From the NCBI GenBank assembly GCA_018657495.1, contig JABHXA010000014.1, positions 1-64,000 of the forward strand: DNA of 64,000 nucleotides, read 5' to 3'. The position numbers were made by a program, and so were the translations under genes. This document shows positions 19,144 through 27,934 of this stretch, in pieces. The DNA is from Fidelibacterota bacterium (GTDB lineage Bacteria; Fidelibacterota; Marinisomatia; SCGC-AAA003-L08; JACNLC01). Each line of letters opens with the position of its first letter. Position 1 is the first letter of the stretch. The notes beneath the pieces were generated by a model. That model was not told the DNA's origin and made no database searches. It saw only the letters and a list, made by a program, of their open reading frames with translations.

Positions 19144-19986
19144 ATGGAATCTATTTTAGTTACTGGAGTATCCACTGGGATTGGAAAAGCAACGGCAGAA
19201 CATTTATGCTTATCAGGGTACTATGTATTCGGAAGTGTTAGAAAACATTCCGATGCAAATATGCTGGAAACAAAATACCCAAAGAATTTTACTCCTTTAG
19301 TTTTTGATGTCACCGATAGCCAATCGGTAAACGAGGGTTATCAAATTCTAAAAGAAAAATTGCAGGGAGATCTGATAAGCATTGTGAATAATGCTGGTAT
19401 TGCATTGGCAGGACCACTTTTGATGTTGGAAAATGATGTATTTAGGAAGCAATTTGAGGTAAATGTTATTGGTGTTCTCACAGTTGTGAATACTTTTTTT
19501 CCTTTATTGAGAGCCAGTAGAAAAAATGGAAAAATTACGAGGATAATCAATATTAGTTCTGTCAGTGGAAAGCGAGCATTTCCATTTGTTGGACCGTATA
19601 CAGCATCCAAACATGCCTTGGAAGCTATTTCTGATGTGATGCGAAAAGAATTCTTGCTTCAAGATATTGATGTAATTGTCATTCAGCCTGGTCCAGTTGC
19701 AACCCCTATCTGGGATAAGACTCCAGACCCGGAAAACAATAGATTTATTGGTTCAGAATATGAGAGGTCATTGCAAAGGTTTTATGAAATTACCATGAAA
19801 AAAGGTAAAGAAGGATTACCGGCGCATACTGTAGCAAAATTGATTAAAAAAGTTTTGGAAATTAAAAAACCTAAAACACGATATGTTATAATGAAAAATA
19901 GTTTTACCAATTTTATTCTTCCCGGTTTACTACCAGATCGATGGGTTGATAGAGTTATGGGGAAAGCATTAAAATTGATAAAATGA
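19144..19986 (+). CDS. Short-chain dehydrogenase/reductase (SDR)
   Basis: A 280-residue classical SDR. The nucleotide-binding motif TGVSTGIG lies at 7-14, NNAG near 82, and the catalytic Y152 and K156 in YTASK, with a serine in NISSVSG just before. The C-terminal extension beyond about residue 240 is typical of retinol dehydrogenase-like SDRs acting on lipids. NAD(P)-dependent oxidation or reduction of an unknown substrate is inferred. It lies between the DASS symporter and the DUF2231 gene, probably in the same transcript. Confidence 0.92.
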   Translation: MESILVTGVSTGIGKATAEHLCLSGYYVFGSVRKHSDANMLETKYPKNFTPLVFDVTDSQSVNEGYQILKEKLQGDLISIVNNAGIALAGPLLMLENDVFRKQFEVNVIGVLTVVNTFFPLLRASRKNGKITRIINISSVSGKRAFPFVGPYTASKHALEAISDVMRKEFLLQDIDVIVIQPGPVATPIWDKTPDPENNRFIGSEYERSLQRFYEITMKKGKEGLPAHTVAKLIKKVLEIKKPKTRYVIMKNSFTNFILPGLLPDRWVDRVMGKALKLIK

Positions 19987-19996
19987 GTACTTAAAT

Positions 19997-20428
19997 ATGG
20001 CTGATCTGCATCCTTTCTTTATCCATTATCCAATTGCATTATATACAACTGCATTAATTATTGAAATAATCAAGTTGAGGTTTAAAAGTATACCTGATTA
20101 TTTTAGTCTTATTTTAATTGTATTAGGGGCATTTTCGAGCTTATTTGCTAGTCTTTCCGGCGACCTATCACTAAATGAGTCAGTAAACATACCTGGAATA
20201 TCTGATGATTTATCCCGTCATGAATTACTTGGGAATATACTGACATGGCTGGGTATTATTTCGACTTTTACGATGGTTTATCTGCATCTCAAAAAGAAAC
20301 AGATAATTTGGCTAAAATGGATAGTTATAATTGCTTTGTCAATTGGGGTACTGGTCACAGGTTATTTTGGTGGACAGCTTGTAAATGATTACGGCGCTGG
20401 AACAAAACTCATAATGGACCAACAATAA
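19997..20428 (+). CDS. DUF2231-type small membrane protein
   Basis: A 143-residue protein with four predicted membrane helices. The opening HPFFIHYPIALYT is the hallmark of DUF2231: a histidine-bearing HP.....P motif at the start of the first helix. A second conserved histidine-like position is in RHELLG. Function is unknown; redox or heme-linked roles have been proposed for relatives, without proof. Its stop overlaps the ATG of the next gene by one base (TAATG), so it is coupled to the alpha/beta hydrolase. Confidence 0.8.
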   Translation: MADLHPFFIHYPIALYTTALIIEIIKLRFKSIPDYFSLILIVLGAFSSLFASLSGDLSLNESVNIPGISDDLSRHELLGNILTWLGIISTFTMVYLHLKKKQIIWLKWIVIIALSIGVLVTGYFGGQLVNDYGAGTKLIMDQQ

Positions 20429-21504
20429 TGATCCCGGTACTACAATTTTTTCAGATTGTATCAGGATTGTTAAAATTAACTGATAAAAGACCCAAAGGTG
20501 TCATTGAAAAATCATTGACATATCCCGGTCTGAAAGAAGAAAATGTTCCTGTAAAGGTGATCGAGCCAAAAAGTGGTTGCAAAAAAATATTTATCATTTT
20601 TCCAGGAGCCTCACCTTTTGCTGAAGAGCATCCTGAAACAACAAAAATGGCCTATTTGATCGCTGGTATGAAAATCAGAGTTTATCTGCCAAGATTACCA
20701 CTATTAAAAGACCTTATCATTTCTCCTGATAATGCAGAGTGGATGATCCATTTTTATCAATGGGTCATTAATGAAGAAAAAACCCTCAATAATAAAATAT
20801 ATATAATTGGTATGAGCTTTGGCGGTGCACTACTGTTGAAAGCAACTCAGAAATTGGGTCTGTTTACGCCGCCGCCAAATGCAATTATGACATATGGTAC
20901 TTTTTATAATTTCGACACCACATTTAATTTTCTAACAACTGGTGTTTACCATTTAGAAGAAACCAAAATGTATGTTCAGCCTCATGATTGGGGAGCGATC
21001 GTAATATTAAATAATTATTTAGAGCATATAGATACTGTTTATGACAAGACAAATATCTTAAAAAATATCTCATATCTGGTAAATGATGAACCGGAAAATG
21101 CAGAAATACATAGAAAAACTCTACCCGAATTCGATCAGATATATTTAAATGATCTAATAGAGAGTAAACATAATCCTGATATTAAACTTGCTATAGATTC
21201 TATTAAAATAACATGTAAGGATGAACTTCATTCATTATCCCCAAAATATTGGTATGAAAATATAATAGGGAAGGTATTTATATTGCATGGGATGAATGAT
21301 AATATGATCCCTTACACTGAATCCGTTCAATTGTCAAAATCGATTGATAAAAGTGAGATTCTTATTTCCAAGTTGTATGGTCATAATTCTCAGGATGAAA
21401 ATTCTTCGGGAATATCAAAATTAAAGGAGGCGGTTAAATTAGTAACATTTTTATCGAGGTTTATAGGGTATGATGCAAATACGGACATTCCAAGGCGGTT
21501 ATGA
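20428..21504 (+). CDS. Alpha/beta hydrolase, family unclear
   Basis: A 358-residue predicted cytoplasmic hydrolase. The nucleophile elbow is GMSFG with S130. A late D in LHGMNDNMIP and an H in LYGHNSQ complete a plausible triad. The early IIFPGASPF is the oxyanion strand-loop. A helical insert of about 100 residues between the elbow and the last strands forms a lid. Substrate unknown; esterase or lipase-like activity is inferred. It overlaps its upstream neighbour by one base and its downstream neighbour by about 35 bases, so it belongs to a tight operon. Confidence 0.8.
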   Translation: MIPVLQFFQIVSGLLKLTDKRPKGVIEKSLTYPGLKEENVPVKVIEPKSGCKKIFIIFPGASPFAEEHPETTKMAYLIAGMKIRVYLPRLPLLKDLIISPDNAEWMIHFYQWVINEEKTLNNKIYIIGMSFGGALLLKATQKLGLFTPPPNAIMTYGTFYNFDTTFNFLTTGVYHLEETKMYVQPHDWGAIVILNNYLEHIDTVYDKTNILKNISYLVNDEPENAEIHRKTLPEFDQIYLNDLIESKHNPDIKLAIDSIKITCKDELHSLSPKYWYENIIGKVFILHGMNDNMIPYTESVQLSKSIDKSEILISKLYGHNSQDENSSGISKLKEAVKLVTFLSRFIGYDANTDIPRRL

Positions 21505-22132
21505 CAATAACTTGAGTTATCTAATTTGGTGTGATCAAACAAGGGTGGCAGCTTTGATAGATGCCTCTGTGGAAGTGCATCCAATTTGGGATGTGATACT
21601 GGAAGAAGAATTATTATTAGATAAAATTCTTATTACTCATTCACATAGAGATCATATCAGTTATCTGAATGATATTCTCGATTTCAAGCCATTGGCAAAA
21701 TTATATGGCTTCCATGACTTAGCAAATCAATTTAATAATGAACAATTCCATGGTGTGCATGACTATGATGTAATTTCGGTTGGTAAACATCTCTTGACGG
21801 TTTTACACACTCCTGGACATCTCTCAGATTGTCTCTGTTTCTGGCATCAGAACTTGAATATGATTTTTACTGGTGATACAATGTTTGTGGGCAGAACAGG
21901 AAGAACGATCGGCCCTGATAGCAATATTTTTCATTTGTATAATAGTGTTTATAAAAAACTTTTAACTCTAAAACCTGCAACGATTGTATATCCTGGACAT
22001 CATTATGGATTTCAGAAATCAATTTCAATTGGTGAAAATATACGTTTATCTAATTTTTTCAGCTGTAATTCCTTTGAAGAATTCAAAATTGTTATGGAGA
22101 AATTTGAGCATGGAAGGGGAAAAAAGGAGTAA
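21470..22132 (+). CDS. MBL-fold metallo-hydrolase (glyoxalase II / persulfide dioxygenase-like)
   Basis: A metallo-beta-lactamase fold protein of 220 residues. The metal motif THSHRDH places ligands at H57, H59, D61 and H62. Further ligands are in HTPGH, FTGDTMF and YPGHHYG. The short form with GDTMFVGRTGRT resembles hydroxyacylglutathione hydrolase and ETHE1-type persulfide dioxygenases; which one it is cannot be decided by eye. Two consecutive ATG codons (21470, 21473) both lie inside the upstream gene. It is the last gene of the five-gene cluster. Confidence 0.88.
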   Translation: MMQIRTFQGGYDNNLSYLIWCDQTRVAALIDASVEVHPIWDVILEEELLLDKILITHSHRDHISYLNDILDFKPLAKLYGFHDLANQFNNEQFHGVHDYDVISVGKHLLTVLHTPGHLSDCLCFWHQNLNMIFTGDTMFVGRTGRTIGPDSNIFHLYNSVYKKLLTLKPATIVYPGHHYGFQKSISIGENIRLSNFFSCNSFEEFKIVMEKFEHGRGKKE

Positions 22133-22198
22133 TCGGATAAAAAAGAAAATATCATTTATTATTCCGGTATTTTGATCTCTTAATAATTTTAATAATCC

Positions 22199-22228
22199 TT
22201 GACTCTATAGAGGGGAAAGACATAGAAT
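22199..22228 (+). promoter_or_regulatory. Sigma-70-type promoter of the small two-repeat protein gene
   Basis: TTGACT (22199-22204) and TAGAAT (22223-22228) each differ from consensus by one base and are 18 bases apart. A start of transcription near 22235 would give a leader of about 50 bases ending in AAGGAGA before the ATG at 22284. Confidence 0.6.
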
Positions 22229-22283
22229 TAGGTATAAAGCATTCGCTTAACTTTCAATATTTAACTACAAGGAGAACCAATTT

Positions 22284-22514
22284 ATGGCTGAAAAAGTAAA
22301 AACTGTCAGCGTGAAGAAAGACAAAGGATATCTGTATTACCTGGGGAAAGATGGCAACGTTTGGCGCTCAAGGATGGCTAGCGGTAAAGAAAAGGGCGGA
22401 AGTGCTGAAAAAGTTGCAGATGCCGGTGTATCCCGTGAATCTGGATATCTATATTTTATTGACAAAGAAGGGGATGTATCTCGTTCAGCGATGGCAAGAG
22501 GCCGGAAAAAATAA
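22284..22514 (+). CDS. Small basic protein with two internal repeats, function unknown
   Basis: A 76-residue lysine- and arginine-rich protein without a signal peptide or membrane segment. Two 25-residue repeats are visible, residues 10-34 and 49-73, sharing the pattern GYLY......(D/E)G(N/D)V.RS.MA.G and separated by a short charged linker. Each repeat looks like a short beta hairpin (YLYYLGKDGNV, YLYFIDKEGDV) followed by a basic tail. I recall similar unnamed small proteins in other bacterial phyla but no assigned function. It has its own near-consensus promoter, a strong ribosome binding site and a strong terminator, so it is probably well expressed. RNA or DNA binding is a guess from its charge. 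Confidence 0.85.
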   Translation: MAEKVKTVSVKKDKGYLYYLGKDGNVWRSRMASGKEKGGSAEKVADAGVSRESGYLYFIDKEGDVSRSAMARGRKK

Positions 22515-22535
22515 AATATCGACAGACTTTAAGTA

Positions 22536-22569
22536 AAAATGCCTCCGTAATTTTGGAGGCATTTTTTTT
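22536..22569 (+). terminator. Rho-independent terminator after the small protein gene
   Basis: An 11-bp stem (22536-22546 with 22555-22565) around an 8-base loop merges into a run of T at 22562-22569. It begins about 20 bases after the stop codon of the 76-residue protein gene. Confidence 0.92.
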
Positions 22570-22745
22570 AATACGTAAATTTTACAACCTAAAGAAAATT
22601 ATTATCTGAATCAAAGCTGATTTGAAGGGACACTCCATTTACATTTCTATGTAAATATTCTCACCCAAGGAGTCTGGTTTTTATTAATATTTATGATAAT
22701 ATTAGATCTCATATATAAATGGAAATCTATAAAATATATATAGAA

Positions 22746-23999
22746 ATGAAATTAATTGTTATCCTTATTTATTTGACAATTTTGAGTGCAAATAATGTCG
22801 AGCAGATAAAAATTACTGGTAATAATAAAACACATAAATCTATAATAATTAGAGAACTCCAACATCCTCTATACTCACCCTATAATGAATCCATAGCGAT
22901 AGAAGACAGAAACAGAATTTATAATCTTGGATTATTTTCAACAGTTAACATATATCAAGTAGAATCTAACTACGTTATTGATTTGGTTGAAGGTCCCAAT
23001 TATTACCCATTTCCTATAATAGAATATGATGAGGCAAAAGGGAAAAATGGCTGGTCATATGGTGGCGGCATTACTTATCTAAATTTTAGAGGTCGAAACG
23101 AGAAGTTGTTTGGTGGTTTTACAACAGGAAATGTAAATAATTATTTTTTTGGATACAGTAATCCCTGGATAAAAGATGATCACGTCTCTTTCGCTATCAA
23201 TGTGTGGAATTCAACTAATATTCATGCAGTCTATGAATATGAATCAAATTATAAACATATTTCTGCATCAAGTGGATTCCGCCATCAGAATTATTACAGA
23301 TTTTTATTTACATTTGGTTATGAACAACGAATTATTGACTGGGGTAATCTTAATTCAGAATTAGACAATGCAATTCCAAATGATACAAGATATGAATATT
23401 ACTTTGGTAATGCCAATTTGGAATATGATTCACGTGATGTAATTCTGGATCCTGAGAAAGGGATACATACCGGTATTAACTATTCGTACCATAAGGCAAA
23501 AAATTCTGTTAAGGACTATTCCAATTTGAAATTATGGTTTGGAATATGGATGAATATATTTAAAAATTCGTGGAACCCAGTACTGTCTCTTTATACAACC
23601 TCCGAATTACAATTCTCTGAAAATTTACCTATTTTTAAATATAAGTACCTTGGTGGGGAGGATTATGTAAAGGGGTATTCACCGGTGCCAAATAGAAATT
23701 CTGCAAAAATACAACCATATCTGGAGAGTAAAAATATTATATATAACAATATTTCTGTACAACAGACTTTATTCCCAAAGGTTGATACTGGCGGATTAGA
23801 ACTGGGAATAGACTGGCATGTATTTTATAGTTTTGGCATTGGTTTTGATCAATTGGAGGATATGAAAATTGAAAAACTTATCCATGGTTATGGTGTCGGG
23901 TTTGTTTTTTATATGTCAGGATTTGGTTCTATGACAATAGATTTTGGATTCAATCCATATGAGCCGGACACACATATTCATTTGTCAGATTCTAATTAA
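22746..23999 (+). CDS. Small Omp85/BamA-like outer-membrane protein with one POTRA domain
   Basis: From the preferred ATG at 22746 the protein has 417 residues and a clean signal peptide (MKLIVILIYLTILSA); an in-frame ATG at 22719 would add nine residues that spoil it. One POTRA-like domain (about 17-80; VEQIKITGNNKT...) precedes a 16-strand-type Omp85 barrel. Loop 6 reads YVKGY where the family usually has VRG(F/Y). BamA has five POTRA domains, so this is probably an accessory Omp85 rather than the main BamA; protein insertion or export is inferred. It converges with plsY and overlaps its end by four bases. Confidence 0.8.
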   Translation: MKLIVILIYLTILSANNVEQIKITGNNKTHKSIIIRELQHPLYSPYNESIAIEDRNRIYNLGLFSTVNIYQVESNYVIDLVEGPNYYPFPIIEYDEAKGKNGWSYGGGITYLNFRGRNEKLFGGFTTGNVNNYFFGYSNPWIKDDHVSFAINVWNSTNIHAVYEYESNYKHISASSGFRHQNYYRFLFTFGYEQRIIDWGNLNSELDNAIPNDTRYEYYFGNANLEYDSRDVILDPEKGIHTGINYSYHKAKNSVKDYSNLKLWFGIWMNIFKNSWNPVLSLYTTSELQFSENLPIFKYKYLGGEDYVKGYSPVPNRNSAKIQPYLESKNIIYNNISVQQTLFPKVDTGGLELGIDWHVFYSFGIGFDQLEDMKIEKLIHGYGVGFVFYMSGFGSMTIDFGFNPYEPDTHIHLSDSN

Positions 24000-24646
24000 T
24001 CAGAATCATTTGAGCGATGAAAAATTCTCGCTTTTTCAAAACGATTTTCAGTTCCTTTGATAATCCTCTGAATATTACTTCTATGGGCGAAAATTATAAA
24101 TGTTGCAAGCAAGGAAGTTGAGTATAAAAAATATTGATTATTTACTTCAAAAATAAAACTAAAAAATGGAATAGAAATAGCTGCAATCATAGTTCCTAGC
24201 CCCACGTATCCTGTCAATAACAAAATAATAAGCCAGATGACGATCGCAATAAACATTATCAACGGGGCAATGGCAAATATCATCCCAATAGCAGCCCCAG
24301 CTCCTTTTCCGCCTTTAAAGTTATAATATAATGGGTAGACATGACCAATAACAGCAGCCATCCCACATAATACAATCAATAAATCAACAGACAATATCAT
24401 TTCTGCAGACATAAATGGAAGTACTAAATGCGGTACATAAAACGTTGACACGAAACCTTTGCCAATATCAATAATGAACACGGCAATGGCAAACTTAATT
24501 CCCTGAGTTCGAAAGGCGTTAGTGCCGCCGGCATTTCCACTCCCCATGGTACGAATATCGACGCCTTTAATTTTACCAATGACCATGCTTCCGCTGATTG
24601 AGCCAAGTAAATATGAAATAATAATTTTTAATGCTACTGATATCAT
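23996..24646 (-). CDS. plsY: Glycerol-3-phosphate acyltransferase PlsY
   Basis: An inner-membrane enzyme that moves an acyl group from acyl-phosphate to glycerol-3-phosphate, the first step of phosphatidic acid synthesis. The 216 residues contain GSGNAGGTNAFR (about 36-47) and YYNFKGGKGAGAA, the two conserved loops, plus the multi-helix topology. It lies 41 bases downstream of the FakA-FakB fusion gene on the same strand, an enzyme that would produce its acyl-phosphate substrate. Its end overlaps the convergent Omp85 gene by four bases. Confidence 0.96.
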   Translation of the reverse strand: MISVALKIIISYLLGSISGSMVIGKIKGVDIRTMGSGNAGGTNAFRTQGIKFAIAVFIIDIGKGFVSTFYVPHLVLPFMSAEMILSVDLLIVLCGMAAVIGHVYPLYYNFKGGKGAGAAIGMIFAIAPLIMFIAIVIWLIILLLTGYVGLGTMIAAISIPFFSFIFEVNNQYFLYSTSLLATFIIFAHRSNIQRIIKGTENRFEKARIFHRSNDSD

Positions 24647-24687
24647 AATTTGATTAATTATATAATTAAATGAGATTAACTGCCATA

Positions 24688-26490
24688 TTATTGCTCCATA
24701 AATGCAACAGCAATTGACCCAGGTCCTCCATGCACACCGAGAGCAAGTCCCAAATCTATTAAGTGAATTGAATGGATAGATTTTAATTTTTCTTCCATAA
24801 TGGACATGGCGTTATTTCCCCTGCTTTTTGAATTTGCATGTCCAATTAATATTCTATAAGATTTATCAGGATTCATTTTTTTAATCACAAAAGAAGTTAG
24901 TTTGTCAACAATATGCTTTTTCCCAATAGTATAAGCAGCAGTTTTAATATTTCCTGTACTTCCAATGGTAAGTATGGGTGTTATGTTAAAAATATCTGCA
25001 ATTTTCTTTTTTGAGGATTTTACCCTACCTCCTCTAACTGCATATGCAAGATCGGGAATTATTGCATAAAGTTCAGTTTTCTCTTTGCTTTCATCGATAA
25101 TTTTTAAAATTTCGTCGTGAGATTTTCCATTTTGTGCTGCTTCGGCAGCGACAGATACAATCAAACCTTGAGCTAGAGAGGCTGTTTTAGAGTCAATTAC
25201 CGATATATTAGTATCAGGTAATCGTTTGGCTGCATTTACAGCAGATTGCCACGTACCACTCAGGGCATGAGGAAGATGAATAGAAATTATTGAATTATAA
25301 TGTGTCGAGATATATTGATATTGTCGCCTAATATCTCCTGGTGTTGGCTGTGAGGTTTGAGGATGATGAGAAGACGTGGTCAGTTTTTCATAAAATTCGA
25401 TAGGGTTCAATGAAATTTTATCAATGAATCCTACATTTCCAAAGTTATATCTTAATGGTACCATATGGATATCGAGATCAGAGATGTCAAGAAAGTCTGC
25501 TCCAGAATCAGTAAGTATTGCCACATCCGTTGATTCTTTGTGTGAAATTTTCTGCTGCATTTCCATATCATCAGCTTTTTGGTTTATGACCTCCCCAAAT
25601 TCTTCACAGGTTTTAAATACATCTGCTGGATTATTTACATGAATATGAATTTTAGCTTTTCGCTTTGAACCGGCAAATACCAGGCTGTTACCCATATACA
25701 TAAGTTTTTTTCTGAGATATTTTCGGTCAATATCATCCCCAACAATCATGCATTCTGTACAAAACCTATATTCCAAATCTACTTCTTCGCCGGCACTTTG
25801 AATTTTAACGCTTGGGTAAGAAGAAAAAGAAATTTCATTAAATTTCTTAATTGAGCCAGAAGATATATAATCTAAAATTCCTACTAGAAGATCGACAAAT
25901 CCCTGTGCCCCTGCATCTACAACACCAGCCTTTCGAAGTACCTCAAGCTGATTCATTGTATTTGCAAGGGACTCTTCAGCTTTCTCCAGTCCCTTTTCAA
26001 GGAGAGATGCAAAATCAGTGTGACCAAGGTTAATCAATTTTATTAGATGCTGTGAGAAATCAGTCAGAACGGATAAGATTGTTCCTTCTTTTGGTTCAGA
26101 AAGTGCCTCTCGTGCATATTTTGCCCCATAGGTGATAGCGTTGGAAAAGGCGAGGGTGTCCATTTTTTTTATTTCGGCGGCACCATCGCTGAGACCTTGG
26201 AAAAATTGTGCAAGAATGACTCCTGAATTACCTCTTGCTCCATCTAAAGCGCTATCAGCAACGGTTATCAGCATCTGATTTACATCAGAGTGTATTTGTT
26301 CCCGGGTGCCATCCAGAATTGCAGTGAGAGTGAACGCCATGTTGGTTCCAGTATCACCATCTGGGACTGGGAAAACATTTATTTTATTTAGATATTCTTG
26401 ACGAGAAACTACTTTATATATGCCAGCAACGAGTGCGCGGTGAAGTCTTATACCGTCAAGATAATTAATTTTACCTGTAATCTGGTTCAT
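24688..26490 (-). CDS. FakA-FakB fusion: DAK2/DhaL fatty-acid kinase joined to DegV fatty-acid-binding domain
   Basis: The N-terminal part (about 1-210) is a DhaL/DAK2 kinase domain with PVPDGDTGTN (D44, D46) and ALDGARGNSGVI. A middle domain (about 225-305) resembles that of FakA. From about 325 to 600 it is a complete DegV/FakB fold: LTDSGAD, then ALSGTWQSA near 410 and RGGRVKSSKK. In Firmicutes FakA and FakB are separate proteins that phosphorylate bound exogenous fatty acids. One chain here would carry both. The gene starts with ATG after an AGGGGGG ribosome binding site and is followed by plsY. Confidence 0.9.
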   Translation of the reverse strand: MNQITGKINYLDGIRLHRALVAGIYKVVSRQEYLNKINVFPVPDGDTGTNMAFTLTAILDGTREQIHSDVNQMLITVADSALDGARGNSGVILAQFFQGLSDGAAEIKKMDTLAFSNAITYGAKYAREALSEPKEGTILSVLTDFSQHLIKLINLGHTDFASLLEKGLEKAEESLANTMNQLEVLRKAGVVDAGAQGFVDLLVGILDYISSGSIKKFNEISFSSYPSVKIQSAGEEVDLEYRFCTECMIVGDDIDRKYLRKKLMYMGNSLVFAGSKRKAKIHIHVNNPADVFKTCEEFGEVINQKADDMEMQQKISHKESTDVAILTDSGADFLDISDLDIHMVPLRYNFGNVGFIDKISLNPIEFYEKLTTSSHHPQTSQPTPGDIRRQYQYISTHYNSIISIHLPHALSGTWQSAVNAAKRLPDTNISVIDSKTASLAQGLIVSVAAEAAQNGKSHDEILKIIDESKEKTELYAIIPDLAYAVRGGRVKSSKKKIADIFNITPILTIGSTGNIKTAAYTIGKKHIVDKLTSFVIKKMNPDKSYRILIGHANSKSRGNNAMSIMEEKLKSIHSIHLIDLGLALGVHGGPGSIAVAFMEQ

Positions 26491-26791
26491 AACCCCCCTA
26501 AAGATGGCAAATTTTACAGCTTTTTATCTAGATTATTCAATTACTAGTTTCTCAATCACTACCAATCAAATATCAATTTTTTCAATATTGAAAAAAAATA
26601 TTTAATTAATGAATTGATGGAACAATTCGATTCTATGATGGTTCGTGAGTCGAAGCGTAAATAAAAACAACCTTCCTTCTCCTTTGTTGTGGTTAAAACC
26701 AGAAGAGGCTCTCTCCCCGAGAGCCTCTTCTGGTTTATGGATTACATATCTTTAAATAATAAAATATCATAGATTTCAACAAAGAAAATTA
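26491..26791. other. Intergenic region between the fak fusion and the glycosyltransferase gene
   Basis: About 300 bases without a gene. It should hold the minus-strand promoter of the fak-plsY unit near its left edge and the hairpin at 26696-26736 that ends the miaA-glycosyltransferase unit. I see no other ORF, repeat or recognisable regulatory element in it. Confidence 0.6.
26690..26740 (-). terminator. Long perfect hairpin, terminator of the miaA-glycosyltransferase unit
   Basis: An 18-bp perfect stem (26696-26713 with 26719-26736) around a TCCCC loop. On the minus strand it lies about 55 bases past the glycosyltransferase stop and is followed by a short TTTTAA, so the T-tail is weak. The stem is longer than the other terminators here. 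Confidence 0.75.
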
Positions 26792-27934
26792 TTAATAATT
26801 ATCAGAAAAATTTCTCAGTAAATGGATGGATTTCAAACCATCAAACCATCTCTGAAATTGTAAAGCAAAATGACCTGAAGTGGGAGCCGAATGGTTGATT
26901 CCATCCCATACCGCTTCAATCTGAAGAGATATGATAAATTTTGGAAAATCCTCATGGATTATTTTACATTTTAAAATCAGATCCTTAATATCTGTTTTAT
27001 AATTATCTGCAGCTAATCGAATCCAATCATGTAATATCCGAAATGCTATCTCGGAATATTCAAGAGTTTGAATTTCAAAACCATTAACCACCTGGGACAT
27101 CCTGAACCCCGTGCCAAGATGAACCCTTTGCTCTGCTCTTGGAGAGGGATGTACCAGAATCTCATCATTCCAGGAAACTTCCCTATATTTTGCAATTTCC
27201 TGCAGGAAATAAAAATCCTCAGTGGCTTTTCTTTTTGGCATTCCACTTACAGATACATAAGCTAATGGCGTGCAAATCATTGCCGAACCAATAGCTGGAT
27301 ATCCATATATAGAACCTGCTTGCCGCATTTTATCCGCTGTAGTTATTAGCATATTTTCATAATTCCGAATTGCATTTTCAATTCGCGGTATACTGGATTT
27401 TTGATGTTTAAATCCTACAACAGATGCTGCCCACTGATGCTGATGAAAATCTCTTATAATATTTGAAAAATAATTTGGTGATAAATAACAGTCCCCATCT
27501 GTGTGAAAAAGCAAACCATTCTTACTGACCATTTGTAATGATAGATCGGTACCAATTTTACGTGCCATTCCAACCCCGATAAGTTTTTCGGATAGTTGAT
27601 ACCCTGGTGTGAAAGCATCTACATAAGTCAGGTGAAAAGGAAAGGTCTCCTTGTCTAAATAAAATCTCAAATTGCAATTATCCTGATAAATATTGACATC
27701 AGGATTCTCTCCATTATTAATTACAATTATTACCATGATATTTTCGAGATCTACTGATACTTGATTTGATATGGATAACAATAAATTTGGAATATTCTTT
27801 GATTCAGAAATAACAGGGACAATCAAAATATAATCGAATTTTTTATCTGGGGCAGAATGGATCTTCCAGGGTCCCTTAATTCCTCTTTTCCTAAGGTAAT
27901 CTGATATTTTATCACTCTGTATCACTGGGTCCAA
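26792..27934 (-). CDS. Glycosyltransferase family 2-like protein
   Basis: A 380-residue GT-A type enzyme, probably cytoplasmic or peripheral. Features are the IVPVISESKNIPNLL nucleotide-binding start (about 36-50), HTDGDCYL as the DXD metal motif, and ATEDFYFLQ, a conserved acceptor-side acidic motif. Sugar donor and acceptor unknown. The longest start is TTG at 27934; a GTG at 27925 in the same frame would overlap the miaA stop as GTGA, so it is an equally good candidate. Either way it is translationally coupled to miaA. Confidence 0.8.
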   Translation of the reverse strand: MDPVIQSDKISDYLRKRGIKGPWKIHSAPDKKFDYILIVPVISESKNIPNLLLSISNQVSVDLENIMVIIVINNGENPDVNIYQDNCNLRFYLDKETFPFHLTYVDAFTPGYQLSEKLIGVGMARKIGTDLSLQMVSKNGLLFHTDGDCYLSPNYFSNIIRDFHQHQWAASVVGFKHQKSSIPRIENAIRNYENMLITTADKMRQAGSIYGYPAIGSAMICTPLAYVSVSGMPKRKATEDFYFLQEIAKYREVSWNDEILVHPSPRAEQRVHLGTGFRMSQVVNGFEIQTLEYSEIAFRILHDWIRLAADNYKTDIKDLILKCKIIHEDFPKFIISLQIEAVWDGINHSAPTSGHFALQFQRWFDGLKSIHLLRNFSDNY

